Notes under the pieces: model-generated
Told to the model about the DNA's origin: nothing
Databases searched by the model: none
What the model saw: the letters and a program-made list of their open reading frames with translations, nothing else
Program-made: the position numbers and the translations under genes
Shown here: piece by piece, positions 11,298-22,019 of the stretch
Position numbering within the stretch: position 1 is the stretch's first letter
Layout: each line of letters starts with the position of its first letter
Source of the DNA: Aristolochia californica
Taxonomy: Eukaryota > Streptophyta > Magnoliopsida > Piperales > Aristolochiaceae
Assembly (NCBI GenBank): GCA_029961685.1
Contig: JARWKL010000007.1
Location: forward strand, 29,876,027-29,940,026
DNA length: 64,000 bases
Direction: 5' to 3'

Positions 11298-12338
11298 ATG
11301 AAACCCTCGTCGTCTTCCTTCGTCGGGGTGGCGATTTTGATGGCACTCGCCTCCGCCGTCTCTGTTTCCGCCCACCCCAACAACACCTCCGGTGCGTGGG
11401 ACTCCTTCAATAAGCTCTTGGGTTGTCACAAAGGAGATAATCTGACAGGCCTCACCTCACTCAAGCAGTACTTCCATTACTTCGGTTACATCCCCGATTC
11501 GCCCGGCAACAACTCCGACTCCTTCGATGACATTCTCGAACATGCTATCAAGACATACCAACAAAACTTCAACCTCAACGTCTCCGGTGTCCTCGACGAC
11601 TCCACACTCGCTCAGCTCGTCCGACCCAGATGCGGCGTCCCGGATATAGTCAATGGCACCACCACCATGAACTCCGGCAAGTTTAACAAACTCCACTCCG
11701 TCGCCCATTTCTCCTTCTTCCCCGACCGACCCACCTGGGGAAGCAAACGGGACCTAACCTACTACCTCGACTCGTCCAGCCGAATAGTCGATTCCCAGCG
11801 GATGAGCACCATCTTTTCCAGAGCTTTCTCCCGGTGGTCAGCGGTGACGCCGTTGACCTTCCAGGAGACGGACAGTAGTGTCAATGCCGACATTAAGATA
11901 GGATTCTACTCAGGTGATCACGGCGATGGAGAGCCCTTCGATGGAGTCATGGGCACTCTTGCGCACGCCTTCTCTCCGCCGGACGGGCGGTTACATCTGG
12001 ATGCGGCCGAGAACTGGAACGTGGAGTCTGACTCTGTGGGGTTCACAGAGATCGATCTGGAATCGGTAGCAGTTCACGAGATTGGGCATCTGCTGGGTCT
12101 GGGCCACTCCTCGGTAGAGGACGCTCTCATGTACCCGAGCATCACGTCAGGTAGCCGCCGTGTGGACCTCGCCGGCGACGATATTGAAGGGATTCAGGTG
12201 CTGTACGGCTCCAACCCCAACTTCAATTCCTCCACCATCCCTTCCACGCAGGAGAGGGAGACAAGCGCCTCGTGGCGGCTCTGCCAGAACTTGTGGAAGT
12301 TATCGGGAGGGTTGATCGGCCTGTGGTTGCTGTTGTAA
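11298..12338 (+). CDS. plant matrix metalloproteinase (zinc endopeptidase), intronless
   Basis: This 346-residue protein is an extracellular zinc endopeptidase of the plant MMP (matrixin, M10A) family, thought to act at the cell surface in matrix and signal-protein turnover. Residues 1-25 form a signal peptide. The propeptide (about 26-145) has a peptidoglycan-binding-like segment and the cysteine switch PRCGVPD at 110-116 (Cys112 blocks the zinc). The catalytic domain has structural-zinc residues around GDHGDGEPFDG (207-217) and His233. It has the active site HEIGHLLGLGH at 260-270 (Glu261 catalytic) and the Met-turn at Met278 (ALMYPS). A short hydrophobic tail (about 336-346) after a Ser/Thr linker suggests GPI anchoring. 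Length and the single exon fit the family. The coding sequence is much more GC-rich than its flanks. There is no hemopexin domain, as usual in plants. It appears intact and is the only complete cellular gene here. Confidence 0.96.
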   Translation: MKPSSSSFVGVAILMALASAVSVSAHPNNTSGAWDSFNKLLGCHKGDNLTGLTSLKQYFHYFGYIPDSPGNNSDSFDDILEHAIKTYQQNFNLNVSGVLDDSTLAQLVRPRCGVPDIVNGTTTMNSGKFNKLHSVAHFSFFPDRPTWGSKRDLTYYLDSSSRIVDSQRMSTIFSRAFSRWSAVTPLTFQETDSSVNADIKIGFYSGDHGDGEPFDGVMGTLAHAFSPPDGRLHLDAAENWNVESDSVGFTEIDLESVAVHEIGHLLGLGHSSVEDALMYPSITSGSRRVDLAGDDIEGIQVLYGSNPNFNSSTIPSTQERETSASWRLCQNLWKLSGGLIGLWLLL

Positions 12339-14937
12339 ATAGAAACGCATAATCGTTTTGACCAGTTGTGATTACGCGACGTCGATGGGCGAGCTCGACG
12401 CTGTACCGTTTTTTTGGGCATCGTCTGGGTCTGCCAATTGCGTGTCTTTCTTTTCCTTTTCTGTAATTATATTTGGCATTTATTGGTTGATTCATCTTAT
12501 CTTATTATTTTCGACATAAAACGCCTGCTATGCAGATTTATCATTTTTTCCCTCCCTAAACCTGGTGCAAATATATATTAAGAGCCACCTCACGTTGACG
12601 TCCAATAGGGAAAAAGCATTCAAACAGAAATCTCATCATTCTCAAATTCAATAATTTTTTTTTCTGAAAATTCGGCAACTGCTTTTCTTTTCTATCTTTG
12701 CCATATTTAAAAGATTACATGTGTTATAAATCAGGAAATAAACTAGAAAGGGATTGCCAATATAACAACTAAGTCTTATGAGAAATAAAGTAAGAAAAAA
12801 TTAATCAATTTAGCAACAATAAAGATTCTAGAACAAATCCCCGTCTCCCACGATTTAAGAAGTAGTTTCCGCCTTGGAGTTGTGCTCTCTATTTGTATCA
12901 AAACCTCTTGTCCTTAATCTCAGACACCAAATAGAAAAGAAAGCGAGTTAGTGTCTTCCCATTGACCCCTTCAGCTTGTATTTTTATTATAAAGAATAAG
13001 AAAAAAAGTTTTGAGTGTATGTGTGTGTGTCCTTTTTTATTTCTATTAAAAAGAAAAAAAATCTCTTTTGTCTATCTGTAGAGAGAGACCTTGTCCTCTC
13101 CTTTTTACCTCAATATATTATTTTTTATTAATGTTATGTCTAGTAGACGAAAAAAAATAGTGATGATAAAAAAAATCAATCAACAATTGAGTTAGAATTA
13201 TAGAGCATAACCTAAAGACAATTTTGACGTTAAACCATCAATTTGTTAGGTCCCATAGAATAAAGCTAGAATGGGAATGAATAGGTTTATCGAATTTTAT
13301 AACTAATTTTAATTTGAAGATAACACAAATATCAATTAAAGGAATCCACAAAAAAAATATGTTTGTATTTTTATAAAATTGAATGAGATTGTTAATCCAC
13401 TCCTAAAATGTTTTTACTTAAGATTTAATTTACTATATTTATATATCAAACAACATCTACAACTACAAACTTCAAGGGTCTAATTACAACACTTGCCCAA
13501 CACTTAGGATTTATGGTCAGTAGGTACTAGATACAAATACCTAGACCCTTAACAAGATATTTTTAGCAACAACTACTCGTAGCTTATAGATAAGTCATGA
13601 TAAGATTAACAACATAACAATGAATACTTTTTTTTCATAAAGCTTAAAACCTTTGAATTTAGGCAGATATTACAATAATAAGAACTTAACAAATACACCC
13701 AATCCTAAGTGATTTTATAACCACAATTAGCCATTCAAATTAATCTTAAATAAATGATTTCAAAATATGCGAAAAGTGAGATATGAAAATCTCTTAAGTT
13801 TCAATGTTTGAAAAGTTGTGGAATTCGCTCCCAATTGAAGTCCAATGTGTTAGGCTCACTGTCAAAACTTCTTAACAAATTGAAATGATTTCAAAGTATA
13901 TTCAGACTAAGTTCAATCCAAAAATTACTACATATACAAAGAGAATTTCAAATTAAGGGGGAAAATACTTAAGTTTTTCAATGTACACCTGTTTTGGCTC
14001 TTACAAAAATCTTATATTAAATTGAAATGTTGGGAGTGTGAGAGAATTCCGTTTATGTGGATGTAGATTTGGTATATGAATTGGTGCAACCTTCTACATT
14101 ATGACAACACAAAAAGGAAAATTACAAGTGATCCTTAGATCCTATCTCTAGTAACCTTCAGATTTGATCTCCAGTTAACAAATTCGGACCACTTTTGTAG
14201 TGGAAGTGACATTTGATCTCCAGTTAACAAATTCGGACCACTTTGTAGTGGAAGTGAGATTTGATCTCCAGTTAACAAATTTGGACCACTTTGTAGTGGA
14301 AGTAATGCAGGCTTGGTTTTGATATTCTTGGTAACCTTTACTTAATATTTGGATAAGAATTTTGGTTTCGCTTACCTATGGTGGATTTGAGTTGCCACGA
14401 GTAATGATAGGGACAATTTGCATCTTGTGACTTCGAGGCAAACTTTTATAGTGTATCAGCACTCCAATTCTCAACCTTTAAGATTTCTTCTCAACTCAAA
14501 TATTTTCGTTTAACTCCCCTAAAAATGGCAAAGGGAGTTAATTATTTATAGAGAGGTGAGGGGTGGTTCAACCATCCCACCTTTCGCTCTTGCCATGTGT
14601 CGTATGATGTATACTATGTTATGTCATGCGGAGGTCCTATTGGTACCACTTATCGCTTATGTGCCAACTCCTCTACTTGGGTGACACTTAAGTAGCATGT
14701 AAGTGTCATTTTCCTCTATTTTGATTTTAGTAGTGGCCCAGTGCAATCAACTTCTGCTTAGACTGTTTATTGGGCCTCAATCTTGATAATCAATCTAGTT
14801 TTGGGCAAAGTTCTGATTTGACAATTGATGGGCTGTTTGACTAAACATCCATGATTTGACCATCACAACCTTTGGTGTTGATGTTGATAAACTATACCGT
14901 TTGTTGAATTTTTAATTTTGATGTTCAAAATTTCATG
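12339..14937. other. AT-rich intergenic region, probably decayed repeats
   Basis: No convincing coding frame is seen. No canonical AATAAA was found just after the metalloproteinase stop. The part at about 14360-14930, read on the minus strand, has a promoter-like layout (CTCTCTATAAATAATTA at about 14545) and could be an old retroelement LTR, but I found no ends or duplication. Confidence 0.4.
14162..14307. repeat. three tandem copies of a ~49-bp unit
   Basis: Three near-identical units begin ATTTGATCTCCAGTTAAC at about 14162, 14211 and 14260. Each contains GGACCACTTTGTAGTGGAAG, in which CCACTT and its near-complement can pair. They differ by a few bases only. Confidence 0.85.
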
Positions 14938-15379
14938 CTTATAGATAGGGGTGGCATCGAACCAAGCTGGTTCGCGAGCTACTTGAGATCAACTCTATTT
15001 AGGCTCGATTCAATTCAATTTTTTTGGATCTTGAACTCAATCAGCTCTATTTGCTTGAGTTCAAGATCCAGATGAGGCTCGTTTAAGTTAACGAGCTGGG
15101 CTTGACCGAACCATGGTTCGGTTCAAAAGCTCGCGAGTTGGCTCATTAACTTAAAGAGACCCAACAGGCAAGAGCCAGAAGCGGGACGGGATGTCTTAGA
15201 GTTTTGACTCGTAGTCAAAACTCATCACCGATTCACCCCATCCAGGTAAGTACGTTTTGCCTTCCTTCTAGCTAGGCTTTTTTATAAGCCTTCCTCTCAT
15301 GCCATTCTCTTCTTTTTACCCACGTGGGACTAATAAGCCACTAGTGAAGAGAGGAAGGAAAAAAGAAAAGGAAAATGTA

Positions 15380-16424
15380 GAGAATAAAGAAAAAAAGGAA
15401 AAAATGGGAGATTAAGGAAAGAAAGGAAAAGGAAACAAATAGCAAGAAGAGGAGAAGAGAGAAGGGAAAAAAATAATTTAAAATGAATTAAAATTATAAT
15501 TAATGTGAAAATGAGGAAATAAATATAAAATATTTTATAAAATAGTTAAAGAAAAAAAAGGGAAGAAAAAAGGTAAAAAAGGAAAATGAAAAAGAAAGGA
15601 GCAGAGAGAAAAAGGAAAAGAAAAATAAATAAGAGTTTAAAGACAAAAGGAAGAAGGAAACAAATAGAAAGAAGACTAGAAGAGAGAAGGAAAAAATTAA
15701 AAAATTAAATATATATTTAAAATTTAAAATAAATTATAATAATTATTAAAGTGAAAATGAGGAAAATAAATATAAACTATTTTATAAAAATATAAAGAAA
15801 AAAAAAGGGAAGAAAAAAAGTAAAAATGAGATAATAAGGAAAAAAGAATAATGAAAAAATGGAGGACAGGGAAAGAAAAATAAATAAGAGTCGAAGGACA
15901 AAAGAAAAAGGAAACAAATAGCAAGAAGAGGAGAAGAGTGAAGGAAAAATAAAAAATAAAAATATATATCTAAAATTTAAAAATAATTAAAATTATAATT
16001 AATGTGAAAAATGAGGAAATAAATATAAACGATTTAATAAAAATAGAAAGAAAAAATAAGGGGAGAAAAAAGGAAAATGAAAAAAAGAGGAGAGAGAAAA
16101 TGAAAAGAAAAATATATAAGAGTTTAAAGACAAAAGGGAAAAGGAAACAAATAGTAGGAAGAGGAGAAGAGAGAAGGACAAAATAAAATAAAAATTAAAA
16201 TAAATTATAATTATAATTAAACTGAAAAATGAAGAAAATAAATAGAAACTATTTTATAAAAATATAAATAAAAAAAGGGAAGAGAAAAAGAAAAAATGGG
16301 AGAATAAGGAAAAAAGAAAAATGAAAAATATGGAGGACATGGAAAAAGGAAAAGAAAAATAAATAAGAGTTAAAGGACAAAAGGAAAAGGAAACAAAAAG
16401 TAAGAAGACAAGAAGAGAGTAGGA

Positions 16425-16463
<39 letters not shown>

Positions 16464-17770
16464 ATTTAAATGAATTAAAATTATAAATTAATGTGAAATG
16501 AAGAAATAAATATAAACTATTTTATAAAAATATAAAGAAAAAAGGGAAGAAAAAAAGGAAAAAAGGAAAATGAAAAAAAAGGAGGAGAGAGAAAAAGGAA
16601 AAGAAAAATAAATAAGAGTTGAAAGACAAAAGGAAAAAGGAAACAAATAGTAAGAAGATGAGAAGAGAGAAGGAAAAAATTAAAAAATTAAAAAAATATA
16701 TTTAAAAATTTTAAATGAATTAAAATTATAATTAAAGTGAAAATGAGGAAAATAAATGTAAACTACTTTTATAAAAATATAAAGAAAAAATAAGGGAAGA
16801 AAAAAAGGAAAAATGGGAGAATAAGCAAAAAAAGGAAAATGAAAAAAATGGAGGAGAGGGAAAAAGGAAAAGAAAAATAAATAAGAGTTGAAAGACAAAA
16901 GAAAAAAGAAAACAAATAGTAGGAGGAGGAGACAAGCGAGGAAAAAATTAAAAATAATAATATAACTTTTAAATTTTAAAATGTATGAAAATTATAATTA
17001 AAATTAAAAATGAGGAAAATAAATATATACTATTTTATAAAAATATAAAGAAAATATAAGGGAAGAAAAAAAAGAAAAATGGGAGAATAAAGAAAAAATG
17101 GATGAGAGGGAAAAAGGAAAATAAAAATAAATAAGAGTTGAAGGACAAAAGGAAAGGGAAACAAATAGCAAGAAGAGGAGAAGAGTGAAGGAAAAAATAA
17201 AAATTTAAAAAAATATTTAAAAATTGAAAAAAATTTAAATTATAATTAATGTGAAAATGAGGAAATAAATATAAAATATTTTATAAAATATAAAGAAACA
17301 ATAAGGGAAGAAAAAGTGGGAAAAAGGAAAATGAAAAAAGGAGGAGAGAGAAAAATGAAAAGAAAAATAAATATGAGTTGAAAGACATGGAAAAAGGAAA
17401 CAAATAGCAGGAAGAGGAGAAGAGTGAAGGCAAATTTAAAAATTTAAAATAAATTAAAAGTATAATTAAAGTGAAAAATGAGGAAAATAATTATAAACTA
17501 TTTGATAAAAATATAAAGAAAAAATAAGGGAAGAAAAAAGGAAAAATGGGAGAGTAAGGAAAAAATGGAAAATGAAAAAATGGAGGATAGGGAAAAAGGA
17601 AAAGAAAAATAAATAAGAGTTGAAGGACAAAAGGAAAAGGAAACAAATAGCAAGAAGAGGTGAATAGTGAAGGAAAAAATTAAAATATATATTAATTTTT
17701 TAAAATGAATTAAAATTATAATTAAAGTGAAAAATAAGGAAAATAAATATAAAATATTTTAGAAAAAAAT
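15380..17770. repeat. purine-rich tandem array, ~247-bp unit, about ten copies
   Basis: The marker ATGAGGAAAATAAATATAAA (with small variants) recurs at about 15511, 15757, 16011, 16229, 16499, 16743, 17010, 17257, 17479 and 17734. The mean spacing is 247 bp (range 218-270). Each unit has an AT-rich half followed by a purine-only half built from GGAAAAAGGAAAAG, AAATAAATAAGAGT and AAAGGAAACAAATAG. Some units add GGGAGAATAAGG and others lack it, giving longer and shorter versions. Lysine-rich or phenylalanine-rich reading frames here are translations of this array, not genes. Confidence 0.9.
16427..16457. repeat. (TA)n microsatellite within the array
   Basis: A run of alternating TA about 30 bp long sits in one unit of the 247-bp array and accounts for that unit being the longest. 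Confidence 0.9.
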
Positions 17771-18689
17771 ATTTTTATACATGAGAAATATTTTTTTAAT
17801 ATTTTCTTATACAATTGACCCATGTACTTAAATCTTGTTCTCATTTTGAAAGTTTCTCATGTTCATAACTTAAAGTGTATTTCAAGTCTTTGTGAGGGCC
17901 AAAAGGTCGAAACCAAACGAAAGTTGAGAGTAGTAAGTAAAGGAGATGAACTTGATCCTATTAATTGAGACTCAATTATTAATATGGATTATCAAGTAAA
18001 TAAGACTCATATAGAATACCCTTTCAATTTAATTGAACCATCACAAAGATAAATTTCATGACATACAAAATAATTTGTAGTATTGGTAATAAAAATTTAT
18101 TAAAAGCGAATGCCATATTTGTGGGTTTTTCAAGAAAAGTTGAAAGGACATTTTTAGTAGAAATATGTTTTCAGGGACTATTAGTGCCTCATGTTTTTTG
18201 GAAAAAAATTTCTAATTGGAAATTCTTATTAAAAAATTATATAATTTTCTAGGTAAGATTTTCTTGCCAAGATGGGCTATAAAACTTTATAGAAATTTTT
18301 GAATAAGTATTTGACAATTGATGATATAATACTTTTAGCACGAGGTATTTTTCAAAGGAATTTTGTGTTTAACATTTTATTTGATTAAAAATTTATCGAT
18401 AGGTATAGTAATATATTAGATTGATTATTAATTTTTATTCATTTGCCTAGAAGAGGCAATAAGAGGTCCATTTAACTTTCCTAAGAAAATTTTAAAATAT
18501 TTCCTGTGATTTTCTAGTAAGTCACTAATAGGATTTTATTTAAAGTTTTTTTTTGGAAATATGTATCCTAGGAAAAACATTTCTAGTTTTTTCTAGAATA
18601 TAAATTTTCAACCAAGGGCACTAAGGAGGCCATAGAAAATTTATAGCCAGATTCAACACTTACAAAAGAAGTTAGACAATATTTAGGGG

Positions 18690-19135
18690 TTTTCCAATGT
18701 CCTTCAAAACCCTCCTCCAAATACGAAGTAAAACGCAACATCTCCTTGGCCCACTACTCCAATCTCAACTCCACTTTCTTCATCTCTACTCTCAACCAAA
18801 GACATGGTCTCATTAAGGTCGATTGAGACAATCTCAACCTTACGTGGCTGACCCCACCCAAAATCCATCTTGTATACGTAGAATCTAGGTGACTTGAGAT
18901 TGATAAGGCCCGTACTTTCCCTATCTCTTTCCACTTCCGGAAGGAGTAGTCGGTTTCTTCCAACACTCCCTTGTTGAGTTGACGGATAGCCCGGTGAATA
19001 GTCTCAGACGCGGCCACAAGTCCATTTCCCCCAATCAATTCGGCCAGATTTGCTTTGACCTAGGTCGATCCAACACAGTTCCCAAAATAAGACTTGGGAA
19101 CTGGCAGGTCTAACCGAGGGCGGCAAATTGTTGGG
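18690..19135 (-). pseudogene. BAHD acyltransferase 3' fragment captured in hAT 2
   Basis: BAHD enzymes transfer acyl groups from CoA to alcohols or amines in plant secondary metabolism. This fragment covers about the last third of such a protein. Reading leftwards from 19135: CRPRLDLPVPKSYFGNCVG, an in-frame stop, VKANLAELIGGNGLVAASE, ETIHRAIRQLNKGVLEE, then after a frameshift the family motif DFGWG followed by QPRKVEIVSIDLNETMSLVE and VEIGVV. A second shift restores a C-terminal tail. The HXXXD catalytic half is absent. The DFGWG motif makes the family assignment firm. It lies wholly inside hAT 2, so it was carried there by the transposon. Confidence 0.88.
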
Positions 19136-19476
19136 TAAGTAATTGAATCTTTGCTTTGGGGTAAAAAAGATTAATATTGGTGCGATCTAATCCATTATCG
19201 AGTTTCAATCCCGAACCTCCCCTATCATTCTTTTTTTAAAATATATGCATAATTTTATATGTATTTTATGTAGAGTATTAAATGTAGGTTTAAGATCGAA
19301 TTCAACTTGAGCACAATCTCGAACTCGGTTAAAATTATTAGGCTCGAGCTCGATTAAAATTTTATGCTCGATGCTAGGCTCGACTTGATTTCGAGTTAGA
19401 AATATTTAAATCAAGCTCAGCTCGAACATAGGCAAGTTCGGGCTCGACTCGATTTGATGCCACCCTTACTTATAGA

Positions 19477-20628
19477 TGCCCCCCGGGAGACTTCATTCTT
19501 CGAGTAGATGGATAAGTCTTGAAGCACCTTTTTTTTCCCTTTTTTTTGTCTTTTTTATTGATTGTGGCTCAGCCCATGATACACTGAGCTCGAATGGCCT
19601 GGCACTTCGTAGCTGTAGTGTTGCAGCCTTGATATTTCGTAGTTTGAAAAACTGTGGGCCCTCATAATCTTGATCTAGTGTCTCATGTAGATTTTGTGAT
19701 ACCAGCTTCCAAGCATTTCGTCACTTTAATTATTTACCCCATTAATGAAGTCCCATGCAAATTAATCTACCCTCAGGTTTTAGATCAAGTGGGTCTGCAC
19801 AACAAGTATCAATCTTTTTTTAACATGCCAGCTGATTTTGAATTCTTATCAAACTATGCCTGATATAAGATAAGCACTTCGAATTTGAACTCAAATTTAT
19901 CTCCTCTTGGCAACGAACTGAAGTAATCTCCACAGAAACAAACTCTTCTCGGTTAAGTATTCTATCACACTTCTATTTCCTTCTCGTCAAAGCCAATCAA
20001 CCCTTTTAGCTCTGCTTCTTCTTCTAATAAGACCTTCTCGCACAACATCCTTTACTTTTTAATCATTCGTCTCATCTTCCTTATTTACTTTTTTCAGTTC
20101 CAGCTAAAGCCTGCTCGTCTCTCTCCCTTATGTTTTTTTCTGTTGGACCTTCTGTTCTCTCTGTTGTTGCGGCTTAACTTGCTGGATCGTCGTGCTAGCT
20201 TGCTGCTATGGTGTAGTCGACCCATGACCATCTTCTGAGTTTGATGCCAAGAGTGCATGACTGCCGCTGCAGAGAGGTCGTGGATCATTGCTGCTTGTTG
20301 GTTCGGCTCATGAGTTGTTTTGTGATGCAGACCGAGAAGTGAAGCTCCTGGACTCTCTGAGTTTCAGAAAGTCAAACAAGTCGTCTGAGTCTCCCTTCTT
20401 ATTCTTTTTCCTTTACTCGGTTTCTCCTTCTTGTCACTTTTTCTCTTGCTTTCTCTCTTCTCTCTCTATTTTCTCTCGGCTTCTCTTTCTTCTTCCTAGC
20501 TTCATCTTCTCTAGATCTGCCTTTCTCTTTATTTATTTTTTTTATTTTTTTCTCTTTTCAATTTTTACTTCTTCTTGACCTAGAAGAAGTGTGTTTTTGG
20601 GGGAGGAACCATTGTTGGTTTTTTTTTT
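19477..20628. other. unassigned region with pyrimidine-rich tracts
   Basis: No supported gene is seen. The part at 20390-20580 is a CT-rich tract whose Ser/Phe-rich frame is not credible as protein. No terminal repeats were found. Confidence 0.4.
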
Positions 20629-21136
20629 TGTTGGCCCTATTAAGTTGTGGAGTCTAATCAACGCCCTATGTTGAGTTGGTGAGCGGATCAACGCCCTATG
20701 TTAAGGTCGTCGTGGTGGTTGGAAGGGGGCGGGAAGCCCCCTCCCGGGGGTATGGGGATGGAGCCCCCGCCTGGTCCACAATATATTAACTATTGTTTCG
20801 TTAAGGGCAGTTTGGGAATTTACTCTTGTATCGCAGTTGCCCTAGTTTTCTCTTTATAATTGAGGGGCACCGCTATTAAGCTTTTATCATCAATGAGAAG
20901 GAGTTGAGTTGTAACCCAAGAGAGGTTAGAGAAAACACCTATAAGTGTGTGTGCGGTTTCTCTTGTGATCTATTTCATCATTATAGTGGATTACTACATG
21001 GCGGAAGACAGGACGTAGTTTCACCTTGAGGAGAACCTGTATAAATCTTATTGTATTTTCATTTACTTTTCCTTTCTTCCATGATTATTATTATTGCTCT
21101 CATTAGTTTGGAATTAGGGCATATAATTCCTAACAG
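20629..21136 (+). repeat. solo LTR related to the LTR at 1041
   Basis: It shares with 1041-1401 the phrases GTGGAGTCTAAT, GCCCTAGTTTTCTC, GGTTAGAGAAAA, ACCTTGA and GAATTAGGGCAT in the same order and orientation. It is longer because of a G/C-rich insert at about 20715-20790. No primer-binding site follows and no purine tract precedes, so it appears to be a solo LTR. No target duplication is obvious. Confidence 0.65.
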
Positions 21137-22019
21137 ATCCTTCTATTTTTTCTTCATTTTTCTTTTTTTCATTGAGATGTTTTTGATGGTTAGAAACAAC
21201 TTCATAGCCACCGGAGTTCTGTCAGAGTAGGCTAGAAGGACATCATAGTTCAGCTTTCCGTCTCTCTACTAGCAAACAATGAGAGGGGGAAGATGAGCCA
21301 CAGGGGGCTCACACTCAAGTGCAGTTAGGTCTAGACCAGTTTTTCAACCTAAGATCCGATTAACAAAACCGATACAAGGTCTAAATAAGGGTCCACATTT
21401 GCCTCCTCATTCTGCTTTGCATTTGCTCATGCAGATGCTAGCGCGCATGTGGGAACCGATTCCATGCCTCAGGTCCTTCTTCTGTTCCTCTTTCCTTCCA
21501 TGGTATGTGCAGGTGTTTGATTTTGTGAAAGACCGAGTCTATGCCACGGGTCCGGTCTTCGTTTCGCATAAGTTCTTGTGGAACCATGCCCCGAACCTGG
21601 CTTCTAGATCATCACCATTTTGCTAGGTTGGTCCGAATCTGACTTGGGCCTAGCTTCACTACAAAGCTACTTTTTCTAAGTTTTTGGGAAAAGCAACAAC
21701 TCTTTTTTCTTTTAATTTTAATTATTATTATTATTATTTTCTTTACTTCACTTCTTTTCAAATTTTTTCCTTTTTTGTCGTTGTTTCCTTTTTTTTATTA
21801 CTTTGATTGTATGAGTTGTTGGCCTTCCAAAATTTGACTCACTTTGTTTGCCCTACATCGTAGTTCAATTTTATCTCAATTCAACTCTTCATTGTCCATG
21901 CTTGGTACAACTCGACTATGTCTCTACCTAGATGAAACTTTGTCACATCCACACCAGGCTATACTTACCATATCCATGCCTTGTGCAACCTTATTACATT
22001 TACATCCACAACTAGTTTG
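21137..22019. other. unassigned region; degenerate CAACTTTG-type repeats at the right
   Basis: No gene is recognised. From about 21840 it contains loosely repeated phrases of the type CAACTCGACTATG, CTTTGTCACATCCA and TCCATGC. Similar phrases resume at 23660-24040 on the far side of the LTR candidate at 22020-23647. Confidence 0.4.

Larger units (their letters stand above)
14946..19468. mobile_element. non-autonomous hAT transposon 2 (4.5 kb)
   Basis: The left end reads TAGGGGTGGCATCGAA and the right end, reversed, TAAGGGTGGCATCAAA, matching the ends of hAT 1. A perfect 8-bp duplication CTTATAGA flanks it at 14938-14945 and 19469-19476. Its left subterminal region resembles the right one of hAT 1, so the two copies lie in opposite orientation. 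No transposase is present. Instead it holds a purine-rich tandem array (15380-17770) and a BAHD acyltransferase fragment (18690-19135). It would depend on transposase from a relative such as hAT 1. Confidence 0.92.

Noticed and set aside
11457..12495. Antisense frames across the metalloproteinase gene (83, 75 and 90 codons)
   Set aside because: They are shadows of a GC-rich coding sequence; the plus-strand frame has full domain structure.
13240..14930. A complete minus-strand LTR retroelement
   Set aside because: A promoter-like block exists near 14545, but no LTR pair, primer-binding site or target duplication could be found.
15724..16935. Lysine-rich and phenylalanine-rich open frames
   Set aside because: They arise from the purine-rich 247-bp array read on the two strands; composition is low-complexity and no domain is visible.
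15380..17770. Possible CRISPR array because of regular repeats
   Set aside because: The repeats are directly tandem without unique spacers, ~247 bp long, and the context is plant nuclear DNA.
20288..20578. 96-codon frame rich in Ser, Phe and Leu
   Set aside because: Pyrimidine-rich tract with no domain, no conserved neighbour and biased composition.
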